NCBI RefSeq assembly: GCF_028453695.1
Contig: NC_135773.1
Location: forward strand, 11,656,001 to 11,720,000
Reading direction: 5' to 3'
Length of the DNA stretch: 64,000 nucleotides
Source of the DNA: Augochlora pura
Taxonomy: Eukaryota; Arthropoda; Insecta; Hymenoptera; Halictidae
Under the pieces are notes generated by a model. It did no database searches. It had not been told where the DNA came from and saw nothing but the letters and a program-made list of their open reading frames with translations. The translations under genes were made by a program, and so were the position numbers. Below, one piece after another: positions 16,163-28,829 of this stretch; positions within the stretch are counted from its first letter, which is position 1; each line of letters starts with the position of its first letter.

Positions 16163-19100
16163 ATGAACAAGCGTCGTAGAACATCTTCAGTTGCAAGTCG
16201 AGGTACGGAAGATGATGGTGACGATATACCACCTGAACCAACAAAGAGGAGAAAAAAATTAGATCCTGTAAGTTATTATATATGGTAAAACATCATTTTC
16301 TATAAAAATAATATTATATTTAATATCTACATTTATTTAGAGTGACCTGTGCCAACAATTGTATGATGTGCTACGTAATCAAAAAAAGGAAGATGGAACA
16401 TTATTATGTGATGCATTTATACGTGTGCCTAAACGCAGACAAGAACCAGGTTATTATGAAGTTGTAACAAATCCTATAGACCTGCTAAAGGTTCAACAAA
16501 AACTAAAAACTGATGAATATAGAGATATGGATGACTTAGCAGCTGATATTCAACTTATGGTTAATAATGCAAAAGCTTTTTATATGGTAATACTACATAA
16601 ATTATTAAATTTAGAAAATATATGAAGCATGACAAATTTGAGATTATAATATGTAACAATATATGTATAATTATAGCGTACATCTCCTGAGTATAAGGAT
16701 GCTACAGAACTTTGGGAACTATGTATAAATACAAAGAATCGTATTACAGAAGAATATGAAGATCCAGAACCTAAAGGAAAACTTATATTAAAAGTAGCAA
16801 GATTGGTAAGTATATATATATACTATTGTTATGACATTGTATTATTTAATGAATTTGAAGTTAATGTGAAGTCAATTACATAGGCTCGAAAAGTTGCAAC
16901 GAAACAAGAAGATGCAGAAGATACATCTGAAAGTTCTACAAATCCAGATGAAGAGACAATACAACTTTTTGAAGATTTATTTGCAGCTGTTATGACAGCA
17001 ACAGATCCAGCTGATAACAATAGGCCATTACATACAATGTTTCAGCTTAAACCATCTAAAAAGGTTAAATATATTATTTTCAGCAATATCTTATACTGCA
17101 TTACTGTTTCAGACTAATATATTGAACAAATACTATTGCATTTACAGTTATATCCTGAGTATTATGATGTAATAGAGACACCAGTAGACTTAAAAACGGT
17201 GGCAAGAAAAATTCAAGAAGGAGCATATAGCAGTATCTCAGATATGGAAAAAGATTTAATGCTCATGTGTCGTAATGCTTGTCAATTTAATGAACCTGGA
17301 TCTCAAATTTACAAAGATGCTAAACTGTTAAAGAAGATCATTACTGCAGCAGCAAGAAAACAGGATATTGGATTAAGTAGTAGTATTCCAAAGATTGCAA
17401 CAACTGCCCCATCGACACGGAGTAAAAGAGGTAGTCGCACTATGGCACAATCCTTAATAGCGCAAACTGCAGCACTACCAGATGAAGATGAAGAAAGTGA
17501 CGATGAAGAAGAGGAGTCTGCAGAAACTGAAGAAGCAGACAATCCACAATGGCAACTATTCCAAACTATTCGAACAGCACCAAACAATCAAGGTATTCAA
17601 AAATATTTAATTATACTACCGTAATGTTTCGTTTCATATATAAAATATTAATTAAATTTCTTTCATTATTCAGGAGTTAGAATGAGTGAATATTTCTGGA
17701 AACTTCCATCAAAAAGATTGTATCCTGATTACTATAAAACGATTAAAAATCCTATTTCTTTATTACAAATCCGTACAAAAATAAAGGTAATTACTAAAAT
17801 TCACAAGTTAAAAAACCAATTAATAGTTAATTAATTTGATATTATTTTTTAATCTCTTACAGAAAGGTGAATATGGTACAGTTAGTGAAGTAGCTGGAGA
17901 TATGAATATTATGTTTGAAAATGCGAAAAAATATAATATTCATACATCTAGATTATATAAGGTAAGAAACATTAACTGTTTAAAAATTATGTGTATTTGA
18001 TACTTATGATTCATTTATATAAATTAAATTGTGTGATCTTTTAGAGTGCTGTAAAATTGCAAAAAATAATGCAAGAAAAAGTACAAGAACTTTTAGAATT
18101 TGATCAGGTAAATATTTTACTGGAAAAGAATACCTTGTTTTAAACATTTTCAAGTATAAATGCTATTTATTTACGGTTTTCATTTTCGAAATATCTAATA
18201 ACAAACTGTCTTTTTAAAGTATATACCAATGCACACATATTCACACGTATGTTACTTTAATAGGACTCGGACTCTGATAGCGAATTTGAAAACAGTTCCC
18301 ATCAACCAAAACTTATTAAGCGTGCTTCGAATCTATTAACTCGTGGAAAATATAAAGACAATATACCATTGAAGAAAAGATTGTATGCATTAGTTAAATG
18401 TGTGATAGAATACGTTGTAAGTAATTCCAACTTGAATAATTGAAATACAAACTTAATAATATAAAGGAAGTTACTGCATTACAGTGTGAAGATGGTCGAC
18501 AACCGATGTTAATGTTTATGGAAAAACCTTCTAAAAAATTATATCCTGATTATTATCAAGTAATAGCAGAACCCATTGATATGTTAGCTATTGAAGCTAA
18601 TATTAAAGCAGAAAAATATCAAAGCGAAAATGAGTTAATACAGGATTTCAAGGTACATATTATATTTAATTACTAGAAAAACAAAATATGTTTTATATTT
18701 ACTGTATCCTACTTAATTTTATCTTCAATTTTATTATATTATTATTTTCTTATTTACAGTTAATGTTTAATAATTGCCGCCAATACAATGAAGAAGGTTC
18801 CTTAATATATGAAGATGCAAATACATTGGAAAAAGTTTTGATGGATAAAGTAAAAGAATTAGGTCCATTACCAGAAACACCTAAGCCAACAAAGTCAAGT
18901 GCGTCCACACCAACTAGAAATGTTGGGTATGTAAATCATAAAAAATACTATTTAATACATAATACAATACTCAACATTATAAGTATATATACGTTTATTA
19001 AAAGCTACATTTATATTAATATCTTATTGTTTGTAGAAGACCAAAAAAGGTTATACCGCTGCACTTACAAAAGTTAAAAACCATGTATGATACCATAAAA

Positions 19101-22100
19101 GATTATCATGATGCCAAAGGAAGGCAGTTATCCTTAATTTTTATGAAGTTACCAAACAAAAATGAGTATCCTGATTATTATGAAGTCATCAAACAACCAA
19201 TGAACATGGAAAAAATAGCATCTACATTGAAAAATAATGGATACGAAAATTTAGATGAACTTGTGTCCGATTTTATATTGATGTTTGATAATGCTTGCAA
19301 ATATAATGAACCTGATTCTCAAATATACAAGGTTTGTATAATAATATACGCATGCATGTTTATGTTTAGTAAAAAAAAAGAATTCTCACAGCATTGTTTA
19401 CAATGAAAGTAATGAAAACAGGAAGTGATGTTCCACTTAGTGAAAAACTAGATATAATCATTTTTAATCAAATACTTTAATAAGTTATTTATTATTATTG
19501 GATGGATTAAGAATGATAACAATAATTAATGTTCTTTCCATTCTTTGATAAGAAAATGTTAAGTGTAAAGAAAAGTTATTACTTGATTAAAGAATTACTA
19601 ACAAGTGTTATTTTCCGTGGAAAGTGTATGTTTGAAGTGCAATTGAAATTTCGCGCTAAAACATGGAAAGCTTGATCTGTTTACGGTCATGATTTTTGAG
19701 GTTACGTGAAGTTAGCTGCCTTCTTATCTTTGTCGTTTCATACTATTTCATATAAGAATTTTATAGAATAATGATTGATTTTTATTTATGAATAAATATA
19801 ATAACATAAATAATGTGGATATGCAGTTTTATCAAATTAATAATTGCAATTTAAATACACGAAAATTGCTTATTAGATGTCTGTAAATGTTGTGACTGTG
19901 TAATCCTTATAAATGTTGTAATTTCTTTACAAGTTTTATGTGTATGCACTATTGCACAGCATGTCTGAACCAGGGAATGTTAATAATCAAGAAAATTGTA
20001 TTTCTGTGAATAAGCCATTAAAAGTACGACCTTGTTTTATTCGTTTAATGAGAGACAAGGAAGTAGATCAACGGTTATCGAAAAAGTGCAAGAAGAATGA
20101 AACAGAAGTAAAGAATTACTTCATCCTTTTCAAAATATTACACAATAACACTAATTTTTATGAAAGATGAAAACTTTAATACCACTGATAATTGTGAAAC
20201 ATAGCTTTCAATCAGGTGAAATAATGTTTTAGGATGCATTAATTTTGCAACGATTAGTCTTGCAAACAAAGTTACAATTAAGCGAAGATGAAGAAAGTGT
20301 ACCGGATGTATCAGCTGCAATTCAAGAAATACTGGCAACCATTTTCACTGCTCTATATAACCATCAAGATGAAGAAGGAAGGTGTTATTCAGACTCTATG
20401 GCAGAACTTCCAGAACACGATATTGTAGATGGAAAAAAGTATGTTATGATGACTAAATAATATGACGTTATATTTATTTTGTTACAAATTATATTTTTTA
20501 TTATAAAGTTAGTTTTAACAATCTTTTATTGACTTTAAATAACAGAGTACGAGGATTATCGTTGGACTTAATTAAGAGGAGATTAGACCGTGGAGTTTAC
20601 AAACGACTAGATCGATTTCAGGAAGATGTATTTACATGTTTGGAAAGAGCCAGAAGGTTGTCACGTACAGATTCTCAACCTTTTGAAGATAGTGTAGAGT
20701 TACAAGCATTTTTCTTGCGTACGCGGGATGAAGTAACTCGTGGTGGAGATTTATTACATTCACCAGCCCTTAATTATACGCTACTTGATCTTTCTGCTCA
20801 GGTTGCAGAATTAAAACGGGTGAAACAACAACAAGAATTAGCATTACCTAACGAAGAAGAAAGTTGTGATGGAAATGAGACAAAAGTATGTAATATTTTG
20901 TCATAGACTAACTAAATCAACTAAATGAAGAAGGTTAATCTGATATATTTGTTTTTTATTTTATATAGGATTCGGAAACAAATACTAACACTGAAGGAAC
21001 TAATAGTGACAATGGAGGTTCAATGAGTTTTAATCAAGAAGTTTATAGAGCTGGAGATTTCGCATATATAGAACCTACAGAACGTGGCATGGAATATAGT
21101 GTAGTTCTTATAGAACGTTTATGGACAAATGCAGAAGGACAACAAATGTTGTATGGCAATTTATTTTATAGACCAAGTGAAACCTACCATGTAGCCTCAA
21201 GAAAATTTCTTGACAAAGAATTATTTAAAAGTGATGCTCATGTAGCTGTACCACTAGCTAAAGTAGCCGGCCGGTGTTGTGTTCTAAGTGTAAAAGATTA
21301 TTTTAGAATGCAACCAGAAGGTTTCTTAGAGAAAGATGTTTATGTATGTGAATCACGATATTCTACAAAAGCGCGAGCTTTTAAAAAAATCAAAGTCTGG
21401 AATTTTGATCCAGATCATTTAAAACTTGTATCAAGAGAGAAACCATTAGAACCAAAACGGGTAATATCAGTATACAAAGAAAGATTAGAGAAACATAAAG
21501 AAGAGATCGCAGAGTTAGAAGAAGGTGAAAAGTTAACAGAAAAAGAACGACCTGTAAGTTTCATATTAATGACACTATTTGAAGATACTACAGTTACGTA
21601 CTGTAGCGTAATGTAAACTTTAATTATTATGTATTACAAAATTTACTTATTTTACTATTTTCTATAGAATGTAATATTATATAATTCGGAGGATACAGAA
21701 AATACTTACTACGAACAATACAATACGTGTGCGGGTTCTGTAAAAACAGGAGATTTTGTTTATGTAGCAACAGATGGAGGTAGACAGCAAATTGCACAGG
21801 TTGATGCTATATGGTCGACTAAAGAGTAAGATCTATAATATATTATCTAGTATAATGCTGTATAATTATTACTTCACTTTTATATATCACCTATTTCATT
21901 TTCAGCGGAAAATGTTATTTTAAAGGCCCATGGTTGTTAATGCCTGCAGAAGTGCCACATACACCCACAAAATTATTTTATAAACAAGAACTTTTCTTGT
22001 CTACTGTCGATGGAACCCATCCTATTGTAGCTATTGTTGGAAAATGCGCAGTTCTCGACTATGGAGAATATATTTGTAGTAAGTACTTGAAAAATTATTA

Positions 22101-25100
22101 AACAAAAAATATGTAGATTTAGGTCAAAAATAAAAAATATATATTTTACAATAATTTGATATACTAAAGTGTATATGTGTTTGTAGGCAGACCTACAGAA
22201 ATTCCAGAAGATGATGTATATATTTGTGAATCATTATACGACGAAAGTAAAAGCCTCATGAAGAAGTTAGGACAGGAGGGTTTAAAAAAATTCAATCACA
22301 ACACAGCAGTAACAGAAGATGAAATATACTTCTTCCGAAGGCCTATCAACCCTGCTAAAGTGTGTAAACAATTTAAGTATATTAACTTATTTTACATGCA
22401 ACAATATGATAACAATAAGTAGCCTATACATTAGTATGCAACTAACTGAATATATTGCTTTGCATGTGACATGTGTGTTGTAGGTCCCAGGCGATGTGGC
22501 TCAGACGCAAAATCAAGTCAAGCCTGTTACTCCTAGTTCAACTCAATTTGAAATGGTAATTTCTTGTCATAGACATTTTTGTTCTAATAGTGATACAGAA
22601 ATTATGCATGTTCCTTTAAAATCATACGCAAGTTCGTATGATCATTATAAATGTTGCGAAGGTGTTATCAAATTAAATAAGTTAGGAACATATGTTTTAC
22701 ACATGAGTACGATTTGCGTGTGATAAAAATCTCATAAGATCTTGTATCTGAGCATGTTTCTCATTCTATGCCGGCATATTCATTTTTTTCTGTTTATTTT
22801 ATTTTATATCTTTTTTTACGCACACACACATACACATATATACACATGCACACAAACATATTTAAGATATATACATATACGTATAACACTAAATAGTACA
22901 ATTTCTATTGTAGTGTTTACATAAGATGTATAACATACATAGAAATTACTTTTCATCAAGTCTAAATTCAGAGCACCTGTTGGGTTTATCTAGTGCATAT
23001 GTAGATATACTGTAAGTATATCTACAGCATATATACATATGTTCACATAGTTCACCACCAAATAGTCTCGCTTCCATGTAATTCTAACCCAAGTAATATA
23101 AAAGTAAAGTAATTTGCTTTGACCGGAATGCATACAGTACTAATACTCGAACATATTCAAGTTCTTAGGATACACCTATGGTGTTAGGTTGAAACATAAG
23201 AAAGCATACGATTTTATTAGCCTAAAACATTTGTGATTTGACACCAAACTATTGTGAACGTTGTGCAAAGTGTATCGCGTGTTATATAAAAATTAGAGTT
23301 TATGCCATTAATATTATAGTCATGGACACTGCAGTATTTCTGATCAGAGAAGATTCACGTAGCAAATAGTATTCATATAAGATCGTTGTACTGATAGAAA
23401 ATATTCCAAAACTATTCATGACATTACATTCGGTAACGGATAATAAACGTAACATAACATAAATGGTATAGGAGGCATCACCATTATTACCGAAGCTGGA
23501 ACCCGATGTGCTAGGCATGGGAGTAGGATTAGGAGTGGGAGTAGGAGTAGGAGTAGGAGTTGGGGAGGACAGCATGGACGCTGGTGGTCCACCGTCCGTT
23601 GGATCTGCAGAAGCTCAACCGGTGCTCTCCAATACCCAAACACCTGTGTCAACCAAGAAGGTAGGACTTATCGTGACATTATTTGTTTACAATTGATTTA
23701 CATGTACATTTTTATTTATTTCATTTTATTTTTGTTTAGAGAAATATGCCAGCATACTTCTATTTTTCATTTTTCAATTTTACACCGTTTATTATCTATA
23801 CATTAGAACAACAATTAGATGTCTTACCTTTAAAGGTATAAATGTCAAGACTTGTTCATGAGACAGTGACATTATAATTTGTGTTTTCTTCTGTTTAGAA
23901 AACGGCGGGTAAGAAATTAGTTACGGGCTATATTTTGTATTCGAGTAAAATGCGAACGCAGATTACACAAAACAATCCTGAATCATCCTTTGGGGAGATT
24001 AGCAGAATTGTTGGCAACGAGGTATTTATTTATTTTTGACTGTTGATTTTTAGTTTACAATAAGGATATATCTATTAAGGAAGGACAATGTGTAAATTAT
24101 ATTTTTCAATTGTATCACAAAAACTTATGAAACTTATTTTTCAAAAGCTATCAACAAGAGAAAAATACAACATGCTATGTCTTTCCTTTAAATATATTTA
24201 ATTTTTATAAAGGTTACCATTCACATATTACACGTAAAAATCTGTTAATATTGCTATTAATTATGTATTCAAGTCAATAATAGAATGTATATTTCATTAC
24301 ATATTATCATTATTTTCATATACCGTTAATAGAATATAAATTTAATGGTAGCCATAAATAGAAATCCAATAGAAAACAGTTTCATTAATCATTTTTCCAT
24401 GCTCTACTAAGAAAAAGGTTTGAAAAATGGACTTGTATAGAGTATTAAAATGTCACATAAAGAATAACATAAATATGAGTCTTTTTTATTTCAGTGGAGG
24501 AAGTTGCCAGCAGGAGAAAAGCAAGCATGGGAAGAAAGAGCAATTAAAATGAATGAAGACGGAGGACAACTAAAAGGAACATCTGTTTCAGTAGGCACTA
24601 ATTCTATACAAGATGTAGTATACGAATGTTGCTGGGACAATTGTGACTGGCAATTTGAAGATATGACTGATTGTATTGATCATTGTATTGCTGAACAGAA
24701 TGGACATGTGCAGTCATCTTTTGTTAATGCCGCTAGTGGTATGTAATTTTAATACTTTTAGCGTTAAACACTATTTTATTTCTGCAAGATTTAATATTTA
24801 TTTTTCTATAGATGTGGAATTCCAATGCCAGTGGCGCGGTTGTGGTCGTACGAAAAAATCTGTACCCCCTTTTCCAAGTGTACAAAGACTTGCAAGGCAC
24901 GTTAAAGAGGTGCATATCCTTAAATCGAATGGACGTATAATACCTCCGTCGGAAAGAAGCAAGTATGTCATTAAAATTATCATACTATATTTTTTAGGTT
25001 TCAAAACTTTATTTTAATTTCAATTTTCACTTGCAGAAATTATATGGCCTCGAAAGGTCCAACGATATTACCGCCAATGGAGACTGGTAATTAATTTGTA

Positions 25101-25743
25101 CTAATTGTCTATTTCTATTTATAAAGAGTGCGACATTTGCATTATTATGCATAATTTTATGTATAGAAACATCGGCAGCTGCAACACAAACGAGCAATAT
25201 GCCCGTGGCTAAACAGCCAGAACCAATGTTTGTTGCTGTTCCTCCAAGACCAAGCCGCGTATTACATTCAGATGCCTATCTACGGTAAGAAAATTGTTAA
25301 TATTGATATATCATACATTTATCGTAATTAACCCGGAATTACCCACGTGAAAGTCTAGTAACAGGAGTACTCACGTGGAGATCTAATAGAGTCCTATCAT
25401 TATCAAATTTTTGTATATTTTAATTAGTAAATAATACTCGTTTCATTGAACGTTCATAAGTACCGCACATGTGTAATCCCGGGTTAATAAACATATTTAA
25501 AATTAAATTCTTTATTTAATTTATAGATATATCGAAGCATTAAACGTAGAAAACCGGTACATATCAAATTGGGATAAACAGATGAATGCTAATCCTGATA
25601 ATACACAAATTCCTGATGTAACAAAGTTACCAGCTGAATGGCTAGGCAACGGCGTAGGCAACCACGGGAATGTGGTGAACGCCTTATGGACACTAAGGAA
25701 CATGATGATGCGAGATGTGTTAGCCATCAATAAAACTTTATAG
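16163..25743 (+). CDS. polybromo: Protein polybromo (PBRM1/BAF180), PBAF chromatin remodeller subunit
   Basis: I traced 26 coding exons (first 16163-16267, last 25527-25743); all phases agree and the sum is 1659 codons, close to known polybromo lengths. Domain order: basic N-terminus; bromodomains at about 36-140, 178-300, 350-455, 495-610, 635-740 and 745-870; BAH domains at about 920-1040 and 1110-1240; an HMG box at about 1360-1425; and two Cys/His finger-like segments (CCWDNCDWQF.., CQWRGCGRTK..). Bromodomains 2-5 keep the acetyl-lysine Asn (QFNEPGS, KYNIHTS, QYNEEGS, KYNEPDS). BD1 (AFYMRTSPEY) and BD6 (ARRLSRTDS) lack it. The protein targets the PBAF SWI/SNF complex to acetylated chromatin. 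Oddities are a 900-bp intron (19332-20232) holding a possible alternative first exon, and a Gly-Val repeat encoded by a microsatellite near 23520-23564. Confidence 0.95.
19640..20107 (+). promoter_or_regulatory. Candidate internal promoter and alternative first coding exon of polybromo
   Basis: Inside the intron between the exon carrying most of bromodomain 5 and the next exon, an E2F-like TTTCGCGC lies at 19649-19656 in otherwise AT-rich DNA. An acceptor-like GCACTATTGCACAG directly precedes an ATG at 19961. That ATG opens 49 codons (MSEPGNVNNQENCISV..., charged, Lys-rich end) and reaches a donor GAA|GTAAAG at 20107 in phase 0. The next polybromo exon (20233) also begins in phase 0, so splicing would give a short isoform with BD6, the BAH domains, the HMG box and the fingers. 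Reading on without splicing gives a 70-residue ORF, so a small nested gene is the alternative. The peptide matches nothing I know. The exon cannot be a simple cassette: joined from the upstream exon it would hit TGA at once. Confidence 0.35.
23520..23564 (+). repeat. Coding GGAGTA microsatellite (Gly-Val repeat) in polybromo
   Basis: Within polybromo exon 23472-23660 a GGAGTA/GGAGTG hexamer repeat encodes alternating Gly and Val between the BAH and HMG domains. The tract is in frame and likely length-polymorphic. Confidence 0.85.
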
Positions 25744-27364
25744 TTTATAATTCGTTAAGATCTATAATCTTTAATATTCGATGCTACCTTAAATTACTAT
25801 TTTCAGGTCCGTCGATGCTAGATGAAAGACTGACGATTATTATTTGAATTTCAGTATATTTATATTTTTAGACTATTTTCTTTTTATTTTACAATTTGAA
25901 GTAGTATTTGAAATAGAACTTAATTGTAATACACTCGGTTAGTAATTTCTGAACTGTAATGAAATTAGAACTCTGACAACGAGTGTGACACTGAAAGATT
26001 CGGATCTGAAAAGTATTTACAAAACAACTTTTATTTCTTTTAAGTTACAGTTTTCACTAAGTGAAAATGCTATAAGCATTATTTTCGATATATTGTTTAT
26101 GGATCTGTTAGAAGTAGATTGACAATGTTACTATTATAAGAATCGCCATTTTGTACATACTTCGCTATTTTTAATTTTAACATTTCATAACAAATTTTGT
26201 ATTTTGTGTATCGCGTATTATAAAAGTGTGACTTGACAATTCCTGTATTCATACTATAATATAGACCTGTAATGTAAATATAAACTGATTCACTCTAAAA
26301 GAAATAATCTGAAGTAGAGAACAAGATTATTGTATCTGTGAATGTTAATTTCACGTCACACAACATTTTTAATGTAATAATATTTTCATCCACCTTTTTA
26401 TAGAATTTTTATAGAGACAAAGAAACTGATAATTAGTATTGAAAAATTCCCTTATCATGCTCTTGTTGAGAGACTTTTAGTCAACAGTGCTACTAAAATG
26501 TATATAAGATAATATGAAAATAACTTTTTACAGTGTAAAATTCTGTTGAAAAATTAAGAATACGGTATACGGACAGAGATAATTTAATATGTTTGTACGG
26601 GAATAAATTTATTATTTAAGTAATAGAATCAATGAAATAATTACTGCATTTAATTATCTTACACTATAGAAATTTTAATTATTTCTCTTGCAATTAAAGA
26701 ACAAATTACTTCTTCCATTTATTCTTTTATTATGACATTCATACATAAGAAATTGTGTTTCTTACACGAAAATTAGTCAACATATACATTAATTAACTAA
26801 ATGTACATTTATTCATTACTTTTGTGTGTACATGTATTAAATTAAATATTTAGTCTTGTGTTTAATATATTTTTTACATAAAAATATACGATACGTTTTT
26901 TGTACCAAAACGCTGAGTTGATAATGTTCTTCCTCGCAAGTATTTGTGGCATAGTTAACAAGTTCATTAATGAATAATGAAAAAGGTATTTGATTATGCC
27001 ATTTAAAATGTTACATACTAAATAAATGGTTGCAATTTTATATCAAAATTGTATTTACTTTATCATCAACTTCATACCAATACCAACAATGTTATTTAAG
27101 TTATTAAAGAAATGTAACAATTATATTTATGTAAATAATTTATTTTAGCTAGCATTGAAAGTCTATTATGTTGGAGAGAAATTTTTACATTTTCATACAT
27201 ATAAAGACGAATTCATATTATTATTTGTGTAAAAAATACAATTTTTGGTAAGTATTATTAATTTTGAAGTTTAAAAAGAACTAAGATTGATATTTTTTTC
27301 TTATACTTAGATATACGTGTTCACATCTCTAAATGGTAATTATGAATAATATATTGTTTCCGAT
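25744..27364. other. Polybromo 3' UTR and convergent intergenic region
   Basis: No coding exon is visible. The left part should be the 3' UTR of polybromo; candidate AATAAA signals include one near 26603. The right end abuts the stop codon of the minus-strand SDHAF4-like paralogue. The DNA is uniformly AT-rich with no repeat of note. Confidence 0.45.
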
Positions 27365-27834
27365 TCAAAAATCGCTCACCCGTCCACCGTGTTGCCAGTC
27401 TCCCCACTTTGTTGGGTCTTTTTCATTATCTGCTATTAATTCTCCAGACTGTGGATCAGTCTCCACTAATAGTAAATCCACAAAACGATCTTTTGGAGGG
27501 ACTCCTGTCATTGGATATTTTATGATAATAACATTTTATAATTTTACATATTATTTTTACTTTAAATCTAAATTACTTTACTCACTTGGTATTGGTTGCA
27601 ATTTTAGTTTTTGATGAAATTGTTTCATTCTCAGGGATGGTTCTTTTACAACCTTTGTATTTATTTCTTTTGCTTGTAATAACATAGCTATGTATGATGT
27701 CAAAATATAATGGAATTAAACAACTATTATTTTTTAAATAAATGTCTATTAAGTATCATACCTGTTATATACACTCTTGGTTTAAATGTGAGTGATTTCA
27801 TAGAAATTTTATATATAAAATTACTAATATTCAT
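27365..27834 (-). CDS. Divergent SDHAF4-family paralogue (SDH assembly factor 4-like)
   Basis: Three minus-strand exons (27834-27762, 27687-27586, 27504-27365) join to 104 codons with both introns in phase 1. The C-terminus reads DPTKWGDWQHGGRVSDF and is recognisably the DUF1674/SDHAF4 signature (canonical [14 protein letters not shown]). The preceding TDPQSGELIADNEKDP parallels the [17 protein letters not shown] of the neighbour. The middle exon has RMKQFHQKLK, mirroring [10 protein letters not shown] of SDHAF4. The N-terminus is basic and hydroxyl-rich (MNISNFIYKISMKSLTFKP), fitting a mitochondrial presequence. The gene lies about 490 bp downstream of SDHAF4 on the same strand, so it is a tandem duplicate. 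In the canonical motif Tyr became Trp, Arg became Lys, and the GGPRGPEP stretch is lost. Whether it still assists flavinated SDHA is unknown. Confidence 0.8.
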
Positions 27835-28322
27835 TCTGATAAAAAGCACAAACAATCTTAAATTAAATATCCTCTCAGTTCTGTATTTCACTGACACAAT
27901 GAAGAAAAAATTGAATGATTAAACAATATTAATGTTTTTGTTTACGTTTAACAAAACATAATAGAAACAAGTTTGTGTAATTTTGTCTTCAGTAAATAAC
28001 GTAATTTTAAATATAGTTTTAATGTTAATTTAATATATCAAACTGTATGTATTTGGAAGTGAAAAATATTACTAAACCTTAAATCAAATGGAAAAGACTA
28101 CCGATGGAAACATATAGTGCTTAAAATAGACGATTTCTCACACAAATTTACATGATTCAATTATTCACTTTTTAGAATATATTATAGTACAGAAACTCTT
28201 TCAATTATGAAAATATTATTGTACAATATACTGTTCAGATATTTCTATATATACATATATGTTATACTAATGTATATTACATTATTTCATCACATATTTC
28301 GTACATATGTGATCAACAATTT

Positions 28323-28829
28323 CTAAAAATCTGTCACTCGTCCTTTTCTTTCCCAATCACCATAACGTGTTGGTTCAGGTCCTCGTGGCCCTCCTACTTC
28401 TCCTGTTTTAGGATTAGTATTATTTGGGAAAGGTTTTAATGGTTCTTTCTCTTGATAAGGATGTGCACCTTCTTCTAATTCTTCCAGTTTCTCTGTTTTA
28501 GTTCAAGTTTTGTTGTATTGTTAATAACTATATTATATATTTATGACATTTGATTTATTAATAAAATATTGCTTACTAATAGGTGTACGTTCTCGTAGCT
28601 TTTTTCTAAATTCCCGCATTCTTGGACTTTCTGTTTCATCTTTTTTGGTAAATAACACATGAATTTCTACAAAATAAGTAACAAAGTATATAATGTACTA
28701 ACACCATGCTTTATATTTAAAGTACTTACGTGTATGAAAAAAATTGTTTAAATACGTAGTAATTTCATAGTTTATTTTTAACAATTTAGGAACAGCGGTG
28801 ACATTTGTAGTGAACATAACCTTATACAT
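28323..28829 (-). CDS. SDHAF4: Succinate dehydrogenase assembly factor 4, mitochondrial
   Basis: Three minus-strand exons (28829-28730, 28666-28577, 28492-28323) join to 119 codons, with both introns in phase 1. The conserved C-terminal block [17 protein letters not shown] followed by [15 protein letters not shown] is diagnostic of SDHAF4 (Sdh8). The first exon encodes a basic presequence-like stretch ([20 protein letters not shown]). In the mitochondrial matrix SDHAF4 binds flavinated SDHA and promotes its joining to SDHB while limiting oxidant damage. Its neighbours on the same strand are TBCC upstream and its own divergent paralogue downstream. The start is the first ATG in frame. Confidence 0.92.

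Noticed and set aside
19960..20170. Treating the intronic ORF as a cassette exon of full-length polybromo
   Set aside because: Spliced from the upstream exon in phase 0 the frame reads CAT GTC TGA and stops, so it can only be a first exon or a separate gene.
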